From Ophiostoma sp. CBS 140.51 (Eukaryota; Ascomycota; Sordariomycetes; Ophiostomatales; Ophiostomataceae), in the NCBI GenBank assembly GCA_029298735.1, contig JANSLP010000208.1, positions 1 to 57,018 of the forward strand: DNA of 57,018 nucleotides. The letters run 5' to 3'. Below, piece after piece: positions 34,139 through 46,370 of the stretch. The translations under genes were made by a program, and so were the position numbers. Each line of letters starts with the position of its first letter. Position 1 is the stretch's first letter. A model generated the notes under the pieces. It was not told the DNA's origin. It ran no database searches and saw nothing but the letters and a program-made list of their open reading frames with translations.

Positions 34139-35055
34139 TCACGACGCTGGCGCAACACGCTTCTCAAAGCATACTGTGCATACTGTCTGGCCCTGCACAC
34201 CACCAAACTGGAAGCTCGGGTACGCCACCCGGCCGGCCTTGACCAGCCATGCACCGCCGTTTTGTGCCGCCCGCTCGCGCTCCTCCTCATCCTCCATCCA
34301 CGCACACAGCTCCGTCTCTGTCCAGTTGCAGCTCGTAATCAGGAAACGGCCGCCTGGCTTCAAGAGGTTCAGCACCTGTGTGCGGTACTGCACCTCGACA
34401 CTCGGGCCGCTGTTTTCTGCGTCGCCATCCCGGGTGGTGTTGCCTAGGCTGATGGCGTCAAACGTGCCCTTGTCCAACACCAGGTCCCAACAGGCCGATT
34501 CCTTGCCGTCCTGAACCAGATCCGAGGCCGAACCCTGCAGCATGTCCCAAACAGTGAATGTGATGGGTACTGCTTCTTCTGCATCTTCGTTGTCCCCGGC
34601 CCCCTCATCAACAATAGACTGTGCCAATGAGATACTGGCTTCGCTATAGTCGACACCAAGGAGCCTTAACTTTGTGCCCTCCTCTTCGTCTGGTGCGCCA
34701 TCGGCAAAAATTTCTTCCCGGACAGCACGCAGCAACGAGCCGTTGCCACATCCTAGGTCAAGAATGGTCCGGGCATTCAGGTTGTCCTCATCGTCGAGCT
34801 CGGCCAGGAATTGGACCATCTTGGCCTCGGCATCTGCATCGTCAAACCACACTGTGCCAGTGTCTTCCGGGTTGCTGGCATGGTTGGCGAGCTCAGTAGC
34901 ATACAAATTGTCCCAGCTGGGGAGCAGCAAGTTTTTATGTCAGTTCATGCAAGTAAGACAAGACGAGCAAAGATGAGAGGAATGCATAATAAAACTCACT
35001 AATCCTTGGTTCCTAATTCGGAAGGCTCCAGGTGGGCAGGCTTTGGCGGAGGCAT
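34139..35055 (-). CDS. EFM4: EFM4-like protein-lysine N-methyltransferase acting on eEF1A (METTL10 family)
   Basis: Yeast Efm4 methylates translation elongation factor eEF1A on lysine, using S-adenosylmethionine in the cytoplasm. Exons 35055-35000 and 34916-34139 give 277 aa; the 83-nt intron (GTGAGT, CCCAG) splits a Tyr codon so that the start reads MPPPKPAHLEPSELGTKDYW, which matches the family's N-terminus. The seven-beta-strand fold shows motif I LDLGCGNGSLL (residues 71-81), the acidic end of strand 2 in LLGVDYS, WDLVLDKGTFDAISL as the family's post-II signature, and NLLKPGGRFLITSCNWTETEL. An acidic insert lies between strand 2 and motif II. Slightly longer than yeast Efm4 (257 aa). It converges on CDC37. 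Confidence 0.9.
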
Positions 35056-35568
35056 GATATTAGTTGAAGGGGGGGAAACAAATCAAGAAAAATTGAATAA
35101 GAATGAAACGCGAAACTCTGACAATAAGATGTGCTCTCAGCCTTGTTGGAGGGGCGTTGTAATAAGAAGCAGGTGTTGTGAAAAAAATGCGGCAGAATTT
35201 GTTCACAGCGCCGCTAGAGCGGTGAGCAGCGAGGCTTCACTATAACTATAGCGTTGTATAAGACATCGCCAAAAGCTTGACATAGACTAGATAAAGGAAG
35301 CAAAACAGATATGGGTATAAGCTATTTTAGTACTGCAATTCACAAGTATATCACAATTCTCTCGGGCGAATCAGGTGCACGGTAAAATCTCGCGTAAATA
35401 TCTTAAAAATGGGGGTGTTAAATAGGTTGTAGATGCCGGTGAAATCGCCTCATACATCGCGAAGATAAAAAGAAGTACATGGTATCATTCATTCCTTGGT
35501 TGGCTACTGTTCTCCTCCGCTGTTATTGCGGCCAACATGGTTTTGTCGTGTTTTTTTTCTGTCGTCCT
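35056..35568. promoter_or_regulatory. EFM4 promoter and 3' flank of the Gln-rich gene
   Basis: 513-bp AT-rich spacer between two minus-strand genes; no coding sequence or RNA gene seen. Confidence 0.5.
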
Positions 35569-38500
35569 CTACAATGTCCACACCGATGCCTTTGCCAAAA
35601 CCTGGCGGCCCCGGACTTCGACTGCCACAAAGCCTGCAAAGCGGACCTTTGGCATGTCATTGGATGGGTGTCCTGTTTTTGTTAGTGCATCTGTACGTGA
35701 AGCATCATCTGGCTTCTGAGTGGGAAAAGACTTACCACTGCGAGTCTTTCCGCCAGGCTCATCGTCGTTTCCAGCTGTGCCGGCGTCGCTTAGGTCGTCG
35801 TCTTCGTCTTCGTCACCCCCATCGTCGGCAGGGCCCGTGTTGAGTGGCGGCAGGGCCCCCTTCTCAACGTCCATCCACTGAGGCGAGACATACTCGAGTG
35901 GCAGCGGCAGAGTCACCACAACGTCACGGCTCTCCATGGGCAGGTTGGAAGCAATGCCCACAGCCAACTCCACAATCATGCTCGCACTACCGTCCACACC
36001 ACCAGGCGGAGTGTCCGACATGTACTGGTACAGGTACTTGGTCAGGTCGGCAATCGCTTGCGAGGTGAACTTGAGACGGTTCTCGTTGCTCTCTGGCCTT
36101 GACAGTGTCTCCTGCAGACCCTCAAGCGTGGCCATCCGCCAGCTGATGATCTTGTACGTCAGGGCATCAAACTCCTCCTGGCTGCTAAACTTCTTCGAAG
36201 AGCCACGAATGTTCCGCTCAATCTCCTTCAGCTGTTGACTCAGTTCGGGGTCAAGGCCGGGGTGGAAGCACCGGTTGAAGATATACTCAACAACCCATCG
36301 GCAAATGATGGCACGGCCGACAGCCGTCATCTCCTGCTTGCCAGTCTTGAGCGCATCGGGGCTGGCGTAGGGCTCGATCCACTGCGGCAAGCCCACCCAG
36401 TCTTTGCGGATGTTGAATGACAGGTTGTTGATAGCTCCGTTGAGGCGGTTGAAGCGCGTAGCATACTCGCTGTCGTCCAGAGCAGTGCGTGATTGAGACA
36501 TACGCTGGTTAGCGATGGCGTTTTGGAGGTGTTCAATCTGACCCGTAAGCTGGTCAATTTGGCTCTTGCCCTCAAAATACAGGCGCTTGACGTTTTTGTA
36601 TTTCAACGCTGAAAAGTCAGTGTGTTAGCATGGTTCAAAGAATAAGAAAATTATACGCTTCATTATTTTGTGAGTGGGAATAAGACTTACCAAGCTCCTT
36701 AAGAGCCTTTTCAGGATCAGGGACGGCGGCATCGCGCTCGTTAGTAGAAGGCTGCGGGCTGTTACGACCCTCCGTGGAAGCACCCTCGTATTGACGCTGA
36801 TCGCCAGCATTCCGGTAGCCACCCTGTGTTGGGCCACCAGTGGTGCCACTGGACCCGGCTGGCAGAGGAGGCAGAGGGCTCAAGCTCCCCGGTGGGCCTG
36901 AGGCCGATGGGGCACCCTGGTTGTGACGGTACGGTGGCGGCTGCCCAGGACCCTGGCCGGCCCGATCGCTGGTGTCTTGCGACCTGCGGTTAGGCGGTGG
37001 GCCGCCAGGTTGAGGCGGCATGGTATCCTGTTCCTGGAGCAGGTCCTGGCCCGGTTGTGCCGTATTTTGCGGTTCCTGACCTTGTTGTTGTGGTGCCTGA
37101 CCGACCTGGAGCTGGGTCGGCGGTTGCTGTTGTGGGTGCTGAGCAGGCGGGGGCGGGGTCGGCGCTAAATCTTGAAGCGCGGCTGGCTGGCCTTGTGGAA
37201 TTTGGCGCTGCGGTTCCTGTGGCGAATAGGTGTTACCGGCCGACGACGATATTTGCGTTGTAAGTTGGTCGGCGTCAGCAACGGGAGATTCGTGCGACAC
37301 TTGTGAGATTGTCTCTGGGTTGGGTGCGTGCTGTTGCAGAAGTGAGTGCTGCTGCTGCTGAAGACCAGCTGTGTTCAGGTGACCAATGAAACCGTGGTGG
37401 GGGTTGTTGGTGGAGATAGCCTGTGGCTGCTGTTGGTACTGTAGAGCGGGGTACTGTTGTTGCTGCTGCGGGTCAAATTGGCCCTGTCCGTAGGCGGCGT
37501 TTCCACCCTGCTGCTGCAAAAGTAGCTGGTCTGACGGCGAAACACCAGGAGGCAGTTGTTGGATATATCCGCCTTGCGCGAGTTGAGCGTTCTGTCTCCC
37601 AATATCGTCAGGGCCGTAAGGAGAGTTTTGTTGCTGGTCAAGCTCGCCCGTGTGCACACGGCGAATCGAAGGCGGCTGATCGTTGTCCGAAACGGGATAG
37701 CCTCCTCCCTGATTGTCAACAAATTCTCCGATTCCCTGGAGCGGTGATGGCTGCGTATTGTTCGGGTTTCCTGCCGGATCCGTCCCAATAAAATGCTGCT
37801 GCTGCTGGCCCTGAATCGGCCAACCTTGCTGCGACGGGTCGGGAGAAACCTGCGAATTTCCAGTGCGCAAAGAAATTGGCTGCTGGCTCAATCGCTTGGA
37901 CGGTCTCCGAGCAAGACCTGCCGAGTTGTTGTGAATATTCTGGGAAGCTGGCGGCGGTCCAGGTTGCGGCAACGGCGGTGGTGGTGGCTGCTGCTGCTGC
38001 TGATGCGAACGGCCGTTTGAATCCGACCCACGGTTGGAACCGGAGCCACCTCCAAGAAAGTTCTTAAATAACTTGCGAGTGGTCCGGCGCGGTTCCTGGG
38101 CGGGAGGCGGCGGCTGGGGAGGGCTCTGGACCCGCTGCTGCTGCTGTTGCTGCTGAGCCTGCTGAGCCTGCTGCTGGTACTGGTCCTTCAGAGGAAACTG
38201 CGGAGGCTGTCCAACAAGAGGCGAGGAGATGGGAAGGGTTCTGCTCAGATCATCGACTGACGCAGCACCGAGAGACGAGGACGAGTAATGCTGGTGTGTC
38301 TGCAAAGGTCCCGTCTGTGTTGGGTAACGCTGCGACTGCGAACGTGACACCTGCTCGAGATATTCGAGGTTTGTCTGCTTCGTGAGGAGCGGTGTGTGCG
38401 GCTGCTGCCCGTCAAACCCAAGAGTTGAAGAGTTGCCGCTGGGAGAGGCCACGTTGGAAGGAAGCTTGGTGCTACTGGACTTTGCCAATCCAGGAGCCAG

Positions 38501-39079
38501 CGCCGGCGGGTACTGCTGCTGCTGCTGCTGCTGTTGCTGCATACGTTGCTGCTGTTGCGGCGAGAACTGCTCATCCAGGAGTTGCTGTGACTGTTGTCTA
38601 TTGAGTGTTTTCTGTGCAGCGTCGAACGGTGGCAGGTCCGTGTTTGAGAAGGATGCGGCTGTAAAAGTCGGGAGTCAGCTATGTCTCACGAGAGTGTGGC
38701 TGGGGGTTTGGAGATCAGAGCGAGGGGAGTGGGAGCGGCCACGCTGCTGAAAAGAAGAAGAGAAGGAACGGGGTTTACCTGTAGCAGATCCAGAGTCTTG
38801 CGAAGGGCCGGGGCCACGGCCAGGTCCGGGTCCAGTTCCGGACGGATCACCAAAAGGATGTTGTTGCTGTTGTTGCTGTTGTTGTTGCTGCTGCTGTTGT
38901 TGCTGCTGCTGCTGTTGTTGCTGCTGCTGCTGTTGTTGCTGCTGCTGCTGTTGTTGCTGCTGCTGCTGTCTCTGAAGCAGAGCAGGCGGTGGTGCCTCTT
39001 GTTGTTGTTGCAGTTGCTGCTGCTGCTGTTGATGTTGCTGAGAGCGACTGCTTTGTCTTCCAGAGAGAAAGGAAGGCAT
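35569..39079 (-). CDS. Large Gln/Pro-rich conserved fungal protein of unknown function
   Basis: Four exons, 39079-38779, 38658-36691, 36608-35736 and 35672-35569, close in frame at 1081 aa. Introns are 120, 82 and 63 nt with GTAA donors; the 63-nt one has branch CACTAAC and acceptor ACAG and contains no stop. Residues 1-750 are low complexity: a 36-residue Gln run at 38-73, then many QQ, PPP and Pro/Gly/Gln stretches. The last 330 residues look folded: ALKYKNVKRLYFEGKSQID begins a coiled coil (about 757-800), followed by RKDWVGLPQWIEPYASPDAL, a helical region, and an acidic Asp/Glu tail. The ending is MPKVRFAGFVAVEVRGRQV. I do not recognise a named family or catalytic motif; the architecture (disordered Gln-rich region plus a C-terminal interaction domain) would suit a scaffold or regulator, but this is inference. 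The true start could lie in an undetected upstream exon. Confidence 0.83.
38861..38968 (-). repeat. CAG/CAA repeat coding 36 Gln, with an 18-bp higher-order unit
   Basis: Thirty-six Gln codons in a row in the Gln-rich gene. From 38897 to 38968 the codons form four exact copies of an 18-bp unit made of four CAG and two CAA; the rest is a less regular mixture of the same codons. Confidence 0.97.
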
Positions 39080-42000
39080 TATTATGTAGAGTCCGGGAGC
39101 GGATTAGGGACGAAAAAGGAGGGGTGTGTGTGGCTGATTTTGGTAGGGAGGGGGTGGGAAAACGCTTGCGTCAGAAACAACGAAGCACGAAGCGACAACA
39201 GGACAATGACCAGTACAAGCGCTTGGGTAATATGCCGTCCCAGGAAGAACAGTGAACAGTTATGCAAAAAAAAAGAGGACGAGGAAGAACGGACAGCAAA
39301 AAGTATCCAAAAAGTGTAAGGACAAGGGGGAAAGAAGACCGCGTGTGAGCAAGGAAAAAGAAACGAAACGAAACGAAAAAAAACGGAGGAAGAAACGAAG
39401 CTCAATATGGTGAGTAAGAATGAGAAATGGGAACGGCGCAAATAGGCTTAAGGGCACAAGATGGGACGGGGACCGGAGAGCGAGGCGCAAGAGCGAGTAC
39501 GAGAGTTTACTCTCAATACCTTGAAGAAGCTTCCCCGAGCACAAGAACACGGCACAAAAGCCAAAGTGGCGCGAGGGGAGGAGGGCAATCGGATGAGAAC
39601 AGCAAGGCAGCTGATGGCGGAGGAGAGCCTGGCGAGCCTAGGTCAGAGCAGGGCCCAAGTGTTTCTGTCTTTGGGACTGAAGCTGCGCGAAAAAGAGAAG
39701 CAAAGTCGAGAGACGCCACAATGAACAGCCAGAAAAGATGGCCAAGCGCGCGCAAATGAAAGACGCAGGATCGCAAAAGGGGAAGCGAAACTGGCGCAAG
39801 ATGGCGATGGGGGCGGGAGAGTGCGCTGCTACCGACGCGGGCGTGTCGACGGGGGGAGTGCAATGCTCAGAGGGTGAAGCCAAGAGAGACTCGATGCTTG
39901 ACTGTCGATGGCGGACGGGGCGGGCAGGGCTGTGTTTGTCGAGCGATCAGGTTCGGTCCTGGCTGGTTTGTTGGTTGTCTCTTGCGTCCGCTTCTTCTCT
40001 TCCCTCACGGCCGCGTCAAAAAGGTTGGGGCTCTTGATTGCTCTTGCCCGGTCTTGGCTCGGTTTGCCTGGACTTGCCCAGTTTCCGTCTGGTTTCGGCC
40101 AGCTAGCTGCCTTTGCGGCTTAGAAGCTATTCCCCGCTACAGGAAGGATCCGACAGCGACCGGGGGGGCTCTGAAGAGGAAAGAGGAAGGCGCGAGTGTG
40201 GGCATCAGCAGCAGAAAGGACCCTGCCTCTGCGAGTAATACGTGTGCTTTTGGGTGTGTGTGGCCTGCAGCAGGCGCCTGGCCGTCAGATTGGCAAGATC
40301 AGGGTTTTATTTTGGCTCTGTCGTATCTAACGGGGCTCTTCACCAGGTTCATTACGATTCAGTAGAGGCTCCCAGGGTGTCAAACCCGCTCTTATTACGA
40401 GTGCGAAACACGCGGTCCTTTGACTTCCCTCGACTTTCCTTGCTCAAGCTGCTCCTTTCCCTCGCATTTCTCATTGCACGTTGCCCGCCGGCGTTGCAAG
40501 GGCCCCCGCCAGAGGGGGCTGTGCTGCTGATTGCTCCAACGCTCCTGCTGGTTTCGACCGTTTATGTGGTGGGCGGCCATGGTTCCTGCCAATAGTGGAG
40601 GCTAGCTATTTCCTGGTGCGGCTGCGCTCGGCATGCAGTCCAGGGGTGCTCCCCCCAATCAGGCAAGGATGGTGCCAAGCAGGTGAGCATTCAGATGTGC
40701 ATTTACGGGAGTATTGGTCGTGAAATGCGACCGAGGGAAGGCGCGACGAAACAGACAGGAGATTTCTTGGGCTGCTCTTTCCCCGTCAACGCGCGAGCGC
40801 GCGTAAAAAAAGAAGCGAGGACAACTGCAATGAAACGAAACAAGAACAAGAACAAGACCAAAAAGGTTTGCGAAACAAGGAAACAGCGACCCTCGACGCC
40901 AACATCCGGCAAAGGGTTCACAAAGGGTGCAGTGAGCGACAGGGGCATTAACACACCCAGCGGCTCTTTGATACTGGCAAATTTAGCCTTACAATATGTG
41001 CCTGTTGGTAGCTTACAACAAGGAGGAACAAAAGAAGGGGAAGAGGGGAAGAGAGGGAGACAACGCCTGCCAATGAAGCCGTTGAACAATTAGCGCGCCG
41101 TGAATCAGCCAGTAATTACAGTAATCACAAGAGTATCAGTTTCTTTAGCGGACTCAAACGAGGCAGAGCCCCATGTTCAGCCCAGCAGGGCATCAACAGC
41201 TATCGTGGTGTTGCGCTGCCTCTGACAAGAGCCTTGTGAGTCTTATGAGGTTGGCAGCTTCGCCGTCGATTAATATTGAGATCGGATACGATATTTACGT
41301 TACAATACGTCGCACTCCGTACAAATTCCGGGACGGCTCAGAGAGGAAAGAACGATGGAGGTCTGAGGAAGGAGCAACAGGCGGCATGGCAAGCGCGCAA
41401 TGCATGCAAACATCCTGCCCAATTTGGGGTTCCTTCCTCTGCAGTCAGACGGGCCATTGAACCCAGATCATCACATCCCTTTCCTATTTCCATCCGATTG
41501 TGCCTCTTTGCGAGATACGCACTTTTTCTCAATTCGACTCCAATGCCCGCCAAGCTGCCTTTGTCCCACTCACAACAAGCATCAGCCTTCTTTCGTGTCT
41601 GTTGCTTCGCTCGCCTGTTGGCGTATTGGCGAATTCTTTTGTTTCGAGGTGCGCCTTCGTTTCTTTGCCACAGCCGTCGCTAAGAATAGCAACATCAGCC
41701 TGCAGTATGGTGGACTCGAGCTGCCAGTGTGTGCCACACAGCCAACATGACGCACAGAAAAGGGGTGCTGCCGCACTGGGCTGGATTGAACTGGACTGGG
41801 CTAGGCTCGTTGGTCTGGGCAGCTACCAGCCAGGCGACACCCAGCCTCTTGTCTGTGAGGAGAGGTCCAGGCTTATCAACAACGACACCTCAAAGCAACC
41901 ATCTCGAATCAACCATGACCACCATCACATCGCGACCATTGCAACAGTCTCAACAACAAACAACAGCCTCACTGCACTAATTCCCTGCTTTGTCTGCCAT

Positions 42001-42982
42001 TTCCCAAAGCAGATATCTTGACGGAAGCTACGATGCAAGTCGTACACCCCACATACAACCCTCTCCTCGAGGTACATCGCCAACCAAAGCGGAGACCCGT
42101 GGCCAAGGTCATGATAATCAAGAAATCAAAGTCGAAAAAATCAAGATTCCAAACTACCATGCAGACCGTTAGGCCCGCTCCAGGAACGTAAAGCTCACTT
42201 TGTACGAAAAGCTTCTCGGCCCTCTACATGCCGACTTTTCCTGCATCCTAATGTCTGGTTCCAAGTGCGGTCCCAAGTGCAAGGTCAACACAACTGTGTC
42301 TTTTTTCAGCTGGGTCGAGACGGCCTTTTTGTCATTGATTTCAGCTCAGCCTCTTCTATTTCTTGGCATGATGGGATGCGGCTGACAAGTCTGCATGCGT
42401 TTGCTTGTCTAGACTGAATACAGAAAGCAAAGGTGTTGCCTTCTCTCGTATTCACGAAAGAGAAAGCAGAGAAGGAATCACCCAGATCCAGTCTGACTCG
42501 GTCTTCTCATGTCACCGTGCATGACACCGTTCTCAGCCTCGACATGCTACGATGCAAGTGCATCATATGGTATCTTGTTCGCCGGCACTTGTTGGGAAAA
42601 GTCCTTGAACAAAGTCCGGATGCCCGGTTTTAGTTACCATACCGTGCAAATGGAGGGTGATGGAGGGCAGTCCTACGTTCAATATCGTTGGGAACGGTGG
42701 CGACGGATGAGCAACATCTGACGGGATAGCTCCCGAAGTTGCCAGCTAGCGATGATCTTCAGGGTCCTACCATTGCTTTCGCTCCTCATCTGAAAGTGCA
42801 GAAGTGGCGATATCGGATGGAAAACACGGCGACCCCACATCCCGCTTCCGGGCCGCATCTCCTCAACCCATGTGCGGCCGGTGTGCACGGGCGCGGCCGT
42901 CGTTGCCGAAACAGCACAATCCTGGAGCCGGCACTGGAGAAGAAAACGCAAGCTGGCTCCGCTGCCGTCTATTCAAGCTGGA
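39080..42982. other. 3.9-kb region with no protein-coding gene recognised
   Basis: Upstream region of the Gln-rich gene, up to the tRNA. The first 700 bp are A/G-rich on the plus strand, consistent with a pyrimidine-rich leader of the minus-strand gene. The remainder is mixed-composition sequence with short frames on all strands, none with a domain, splice pattern or codon bias that I can support. No transposon ends were recognised. Confidence 0.4.
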
Positions 42983-43084
42983 GGTTCCGTGGTGCAGTTG
43001 GTTAGCGCATCGTACTAATACCTGAGTCCGTCTACGGATCCAAGTAAAATGCGAAAGTCGAGGGTTCGAGCCCCTCCGGGACCA
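42983..43084 (+). tRNA. tRNA-Ile (anticodon AAT) with a 28-nt intron
   Basis: The full cloverleaf can be folded by eye. The acceptor stem GGTTCCG pairs with CGGGACC (one T-G wobble) and A is the discriminator base. The D stem is GTGC/GCGC around loop AGTTGGTTA. The anticodon stem TCGTA pairs with TGCGA around loop CTAATAA, giving anticodon AAT at 43017-43019. The T arm is GAGGG/CCCTC with loop TTCGAGC. The intron occupies 43021-43048, one base after the anticodon, the canonical site for eukaryotic nuclear tRNA introns. Internal A box (TGGTGCAGTTGG) and B box (GGTTCGAGCCC) match polymerase III promoters. AAT is expected to be read as IAT after deamination. Confidence 0.96.
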
Positions 43085-43100
43085 TCAAACAAAGTGTTTC

Positions 43101-43105
43101 TTTTT
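43101..43105 (+). terminator. RNA polymerase III terminator of the tRNA-Ile gene
   Basis: Five T residues beginning 17 nt after the tRNA 3' end, the usual polymerase III stop signal; a second T run follows at about 43110. Confidence 0.7.
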
Positions 43106-46100
43106 GTTATTTTTGTCTATCTCATACTCGGGGAGCAGGGCTTACAGAGTTTCGGCTTCTTTCCTTTTCTCTGGGCTTCTAGGCCATCGCGGTTGTCGTA
43201 GAGCAAGGCTCTGGGGTACGCAAGTTTTTTGCCCACTGGAAAATTTATCATCTGTGTGGCATCGTCATCTTCTCGCCACAATCGACGGCAATGTTTTTCA
43301 ACATATGCAGATGATAGAGTCTTGCTTCGCTCCTGAAGCGCATCATGCAATGTGAGTACATGAGCTGGAGGAGGAAGCCTTCTGTGGCGTTGATGCCCGT
43401 GATATTTGAGGCCATATTGTCTCCTGTCTACTTTGCCTCCCTTCGTATCTTCCACTGCCGCTGACATCCTCTCTGCAGCTCTCTTAAACCTTCCCTCCTG
43501 TGCACCTGTATCAGATAGCCTAGTGGGCAGTCTGTAACCGAGCTGCAAGTATTATCTTGTCACTCGTTAAGAGACTCGCCTCCGCGTGTCAGAGGCCGGG
43601 GCAGGGAAGGAAAGGGAGACGAGCCAGGGTGCCCGGGCCGTTGTGCAGTCATGTGCTCTTTCACGGGCTATGTGATAGGAACGGACTGCAGGCGCCGTGG
43701 TCACACCGCACCTCCGCGTACTACCGCCTCTCTCCCAATACGCGTAACATAATCGATCATCTCTTTCGTGATGTGGTTACTCAGAATAGCAATACTGCAC
43801 CCGCTTTTTCCAACAGACCGGCATACTGCAGGGAACACAATCAGTGCCAAGCGCACTCAACCCGGCAAAGGTCCCAACATCTACGGCATCTCAGGCTGTC
43901 CGTTTTGCTTGACTGCCGGCTTGTTTTATTTCCAGAACGTCTCCAGACGTCGGCATGATCAACGGGTGTGGGTCTCGGAGAAGGGCACGTTTATCACACA
44001 CGGCATCATGACTGCCGTGCGTTGACAACGACGGCCATGTTTGACCCTCACTGCACGGGGCGTGATAAGCGAGCCAGCGGGGTCCGTTCAGGGGACACAA
44101 AGGCGGGCCGCTTTATCTTTCGTATCTTTGATTGTTTATGTTTACTTCGACCAGCTACCCGTCACTATCATATTTCTGCAGTGCCACATGGGAGCAACGG
44201 CTCCATACAGGTGTGCATCCGACATGTTCTCTGATAACTCCTTTTTATCATGACTATCAGTATTATATGTTACGAGTTTTTGGGGGTGTTGTTTGTGATG
44301 ATGTGCTATTGTTTCAAAAAGAAAAGGATGAGAAGAATTTGAAACCCAAACACCAGTCAAGAAGTTCATTTCTCCACTGAAATATTTTTAGATAAAAAAA
44401 ATGAGCAATGTAGAAAAGTATATGAAATAAATAAATAGAAATAAATAAACCTACTGCGGACTTCGAGCTGGATTCTGTATTTTCGTAAAAAAAAAAAATA
44501 CCAAAAAATAAGAGATCCCAACAGATTGAATTGGGCAAACAAAACGCAACCACAACGCCAGAAGAGCCCGTAGCCGTCTTCATCCTGCATATATGTCGTA
44601 GAGAACACAGTCCATACCGTGTGTTACTCGAGTTTGTGACATCCAGCTTGGCAATCAGTTGATTGTCTCGAGCTCCTTCATTTAATGTGTGTTCTGTACC
44701 ACAAAATAAGACGGCTTGCGATCTCTCTGTTTCTCCCTATTCTCCTAATAAGCGTTCCAAAATTTAGCTGTCATATGTGAGCGGTCACATTTTTACTTAC
44801 TTTTTTGAAATTCGATAGACGCCCAACATGTTCTAGAACCACCGTTTCCTTTTTGACAGCAAGAGAGCCGCAGTGACGTACAGCATGATGCGTACATGAC
44901 GGAACTGACAAAAATATAAGAAACAGGAGAATGGCGCAGGGTGTGGTGTACTCGTGTGCAAAGAGGTGGCGGATGCAGATGTGAGGGGGAAGAGAGGCTG
45001 CTGGGCATCAAAAACTTGTCAATAATACGAGCTTGTGGTTACACAGGCTGACTTGACCAGAGAGAAAATGTAATAAATAACAATGACGTTTTGAAAAGAA
45101 CATAAAACTTAGGCGATTGACTATGTATTGTCACGAGTCGTTAATGTGTCTATAAGCCCGAGATATGAAATCGCTTCCTGGAAGTAACTGCCACGTCAAA
45201 GCTCTGGCATATCTTTGTAGCTTCCCTTGTAGTTTCGGTAAGCAAGGACTTGATGGTGACAACACAAGAACAAAAGCAAACGCCGTTCGACTTTGTTGCC
45301 TAATATGGGAGGTTATGGCATGCAGCTGTTGTTTCTGAATTGCTGGCCAAAGGTTTAACCAGAAAGAGTATCGATTTTGCCAACGGAGCATCGTAGAAGG
45401 TGCATATGCTGTGTTATGGAGACTCTTGAAGTGCCAGGTCCGGTTCTCCAGCCTTGCGGTGATATGAAGCAGAATAAAAACCAGGTAGTATGAGTCCAAG
45501 GACGTGAAGTTGGGCCGTCAAGTTAACGGCGTTATACGGCCGTGGCCAAGACTGCATTTTATCACAACTCATTTACAAGAGACAAAAATTTAATGACCAG
45601 TCCACAAACTCAAAACTACTTCAAGGGCTCCTTCACAAGCACATATTGCTTCCTTTTGTCTTCAAGCTCTCCCGTAGTTGGGCATTGTCATAGAAGCTTA
45701 CTAAAGCTTCAATAATCTTGCCTATCGGGGCACACCGCCTCTGTTGAAAAGAGATACCCAACGAAGTACAATGAAAGGAGGGGTGTTGCGATGACTACCG
45801 ATAGACATTATGATTTGGCCAGACACTGCCGAATGGGAGGATGAAAATGAGGAGGTGGGAGACGAAAAATAACAGATGTCAAAATCGCGAACAGAGGGGA
45901 GTTTCGCTTGTTGACCGGTGAGAGTCTTTGCGTCACGAAAATAACAAGGAAACATCGATGCGGGAGAAATACTGGACAACGGGCCGACGACCGTGACGAG
46001 CTTCAAGGGCACGGTTCTAAAATAAAGGTGCGGGATATGAGAATCAAAATGGAAAACGGCTAGCACATGCTTACACAACAAAACAAGAAGATAAATAACC

Positions 46101-46358
46101 CGTCAGTCCGAGGAGTGAATGCCATCCAATCCTGCTTGCACGGCTATGAAAACATGTAAAACAATGTCCTTTCATTGCCGACGGTGTCGGCTGTGAGTCG
46201 CATCGAACACATTTTATATACAACCAAAACGGGACAGACAAATAGTTAGTCCGGCCGTGTCCGGGGTACCAAAGCGAAGAGGAGAACAAAGATAAAGATG
46301 CAGGAGAGAAGTGACGGAAACAAAAATGCAAAAAAGCCGCAAAAAATAATGACGGAAA

Positions 46359-46370
46359 GGGGGGGGGGGG
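46359..46370. repeat. Poly-G run of 12
   Basis: Homopolymer in the intergenic region, with further G-rich runs about 120 bp downstream. Confidence 0.9.

Noticed and set aside
38681..39319. Plus-strand poly-Leu frame opposite the Gln tract
   Set aside because: It is the antisense reading of the CAG/CAA repeat.
43117..43548. 143-codon minus-strand frame just downstream of the tRNA
   Set aside because: No recognisable protein pattern and it overlaps the tRNA flank; treated as chance.
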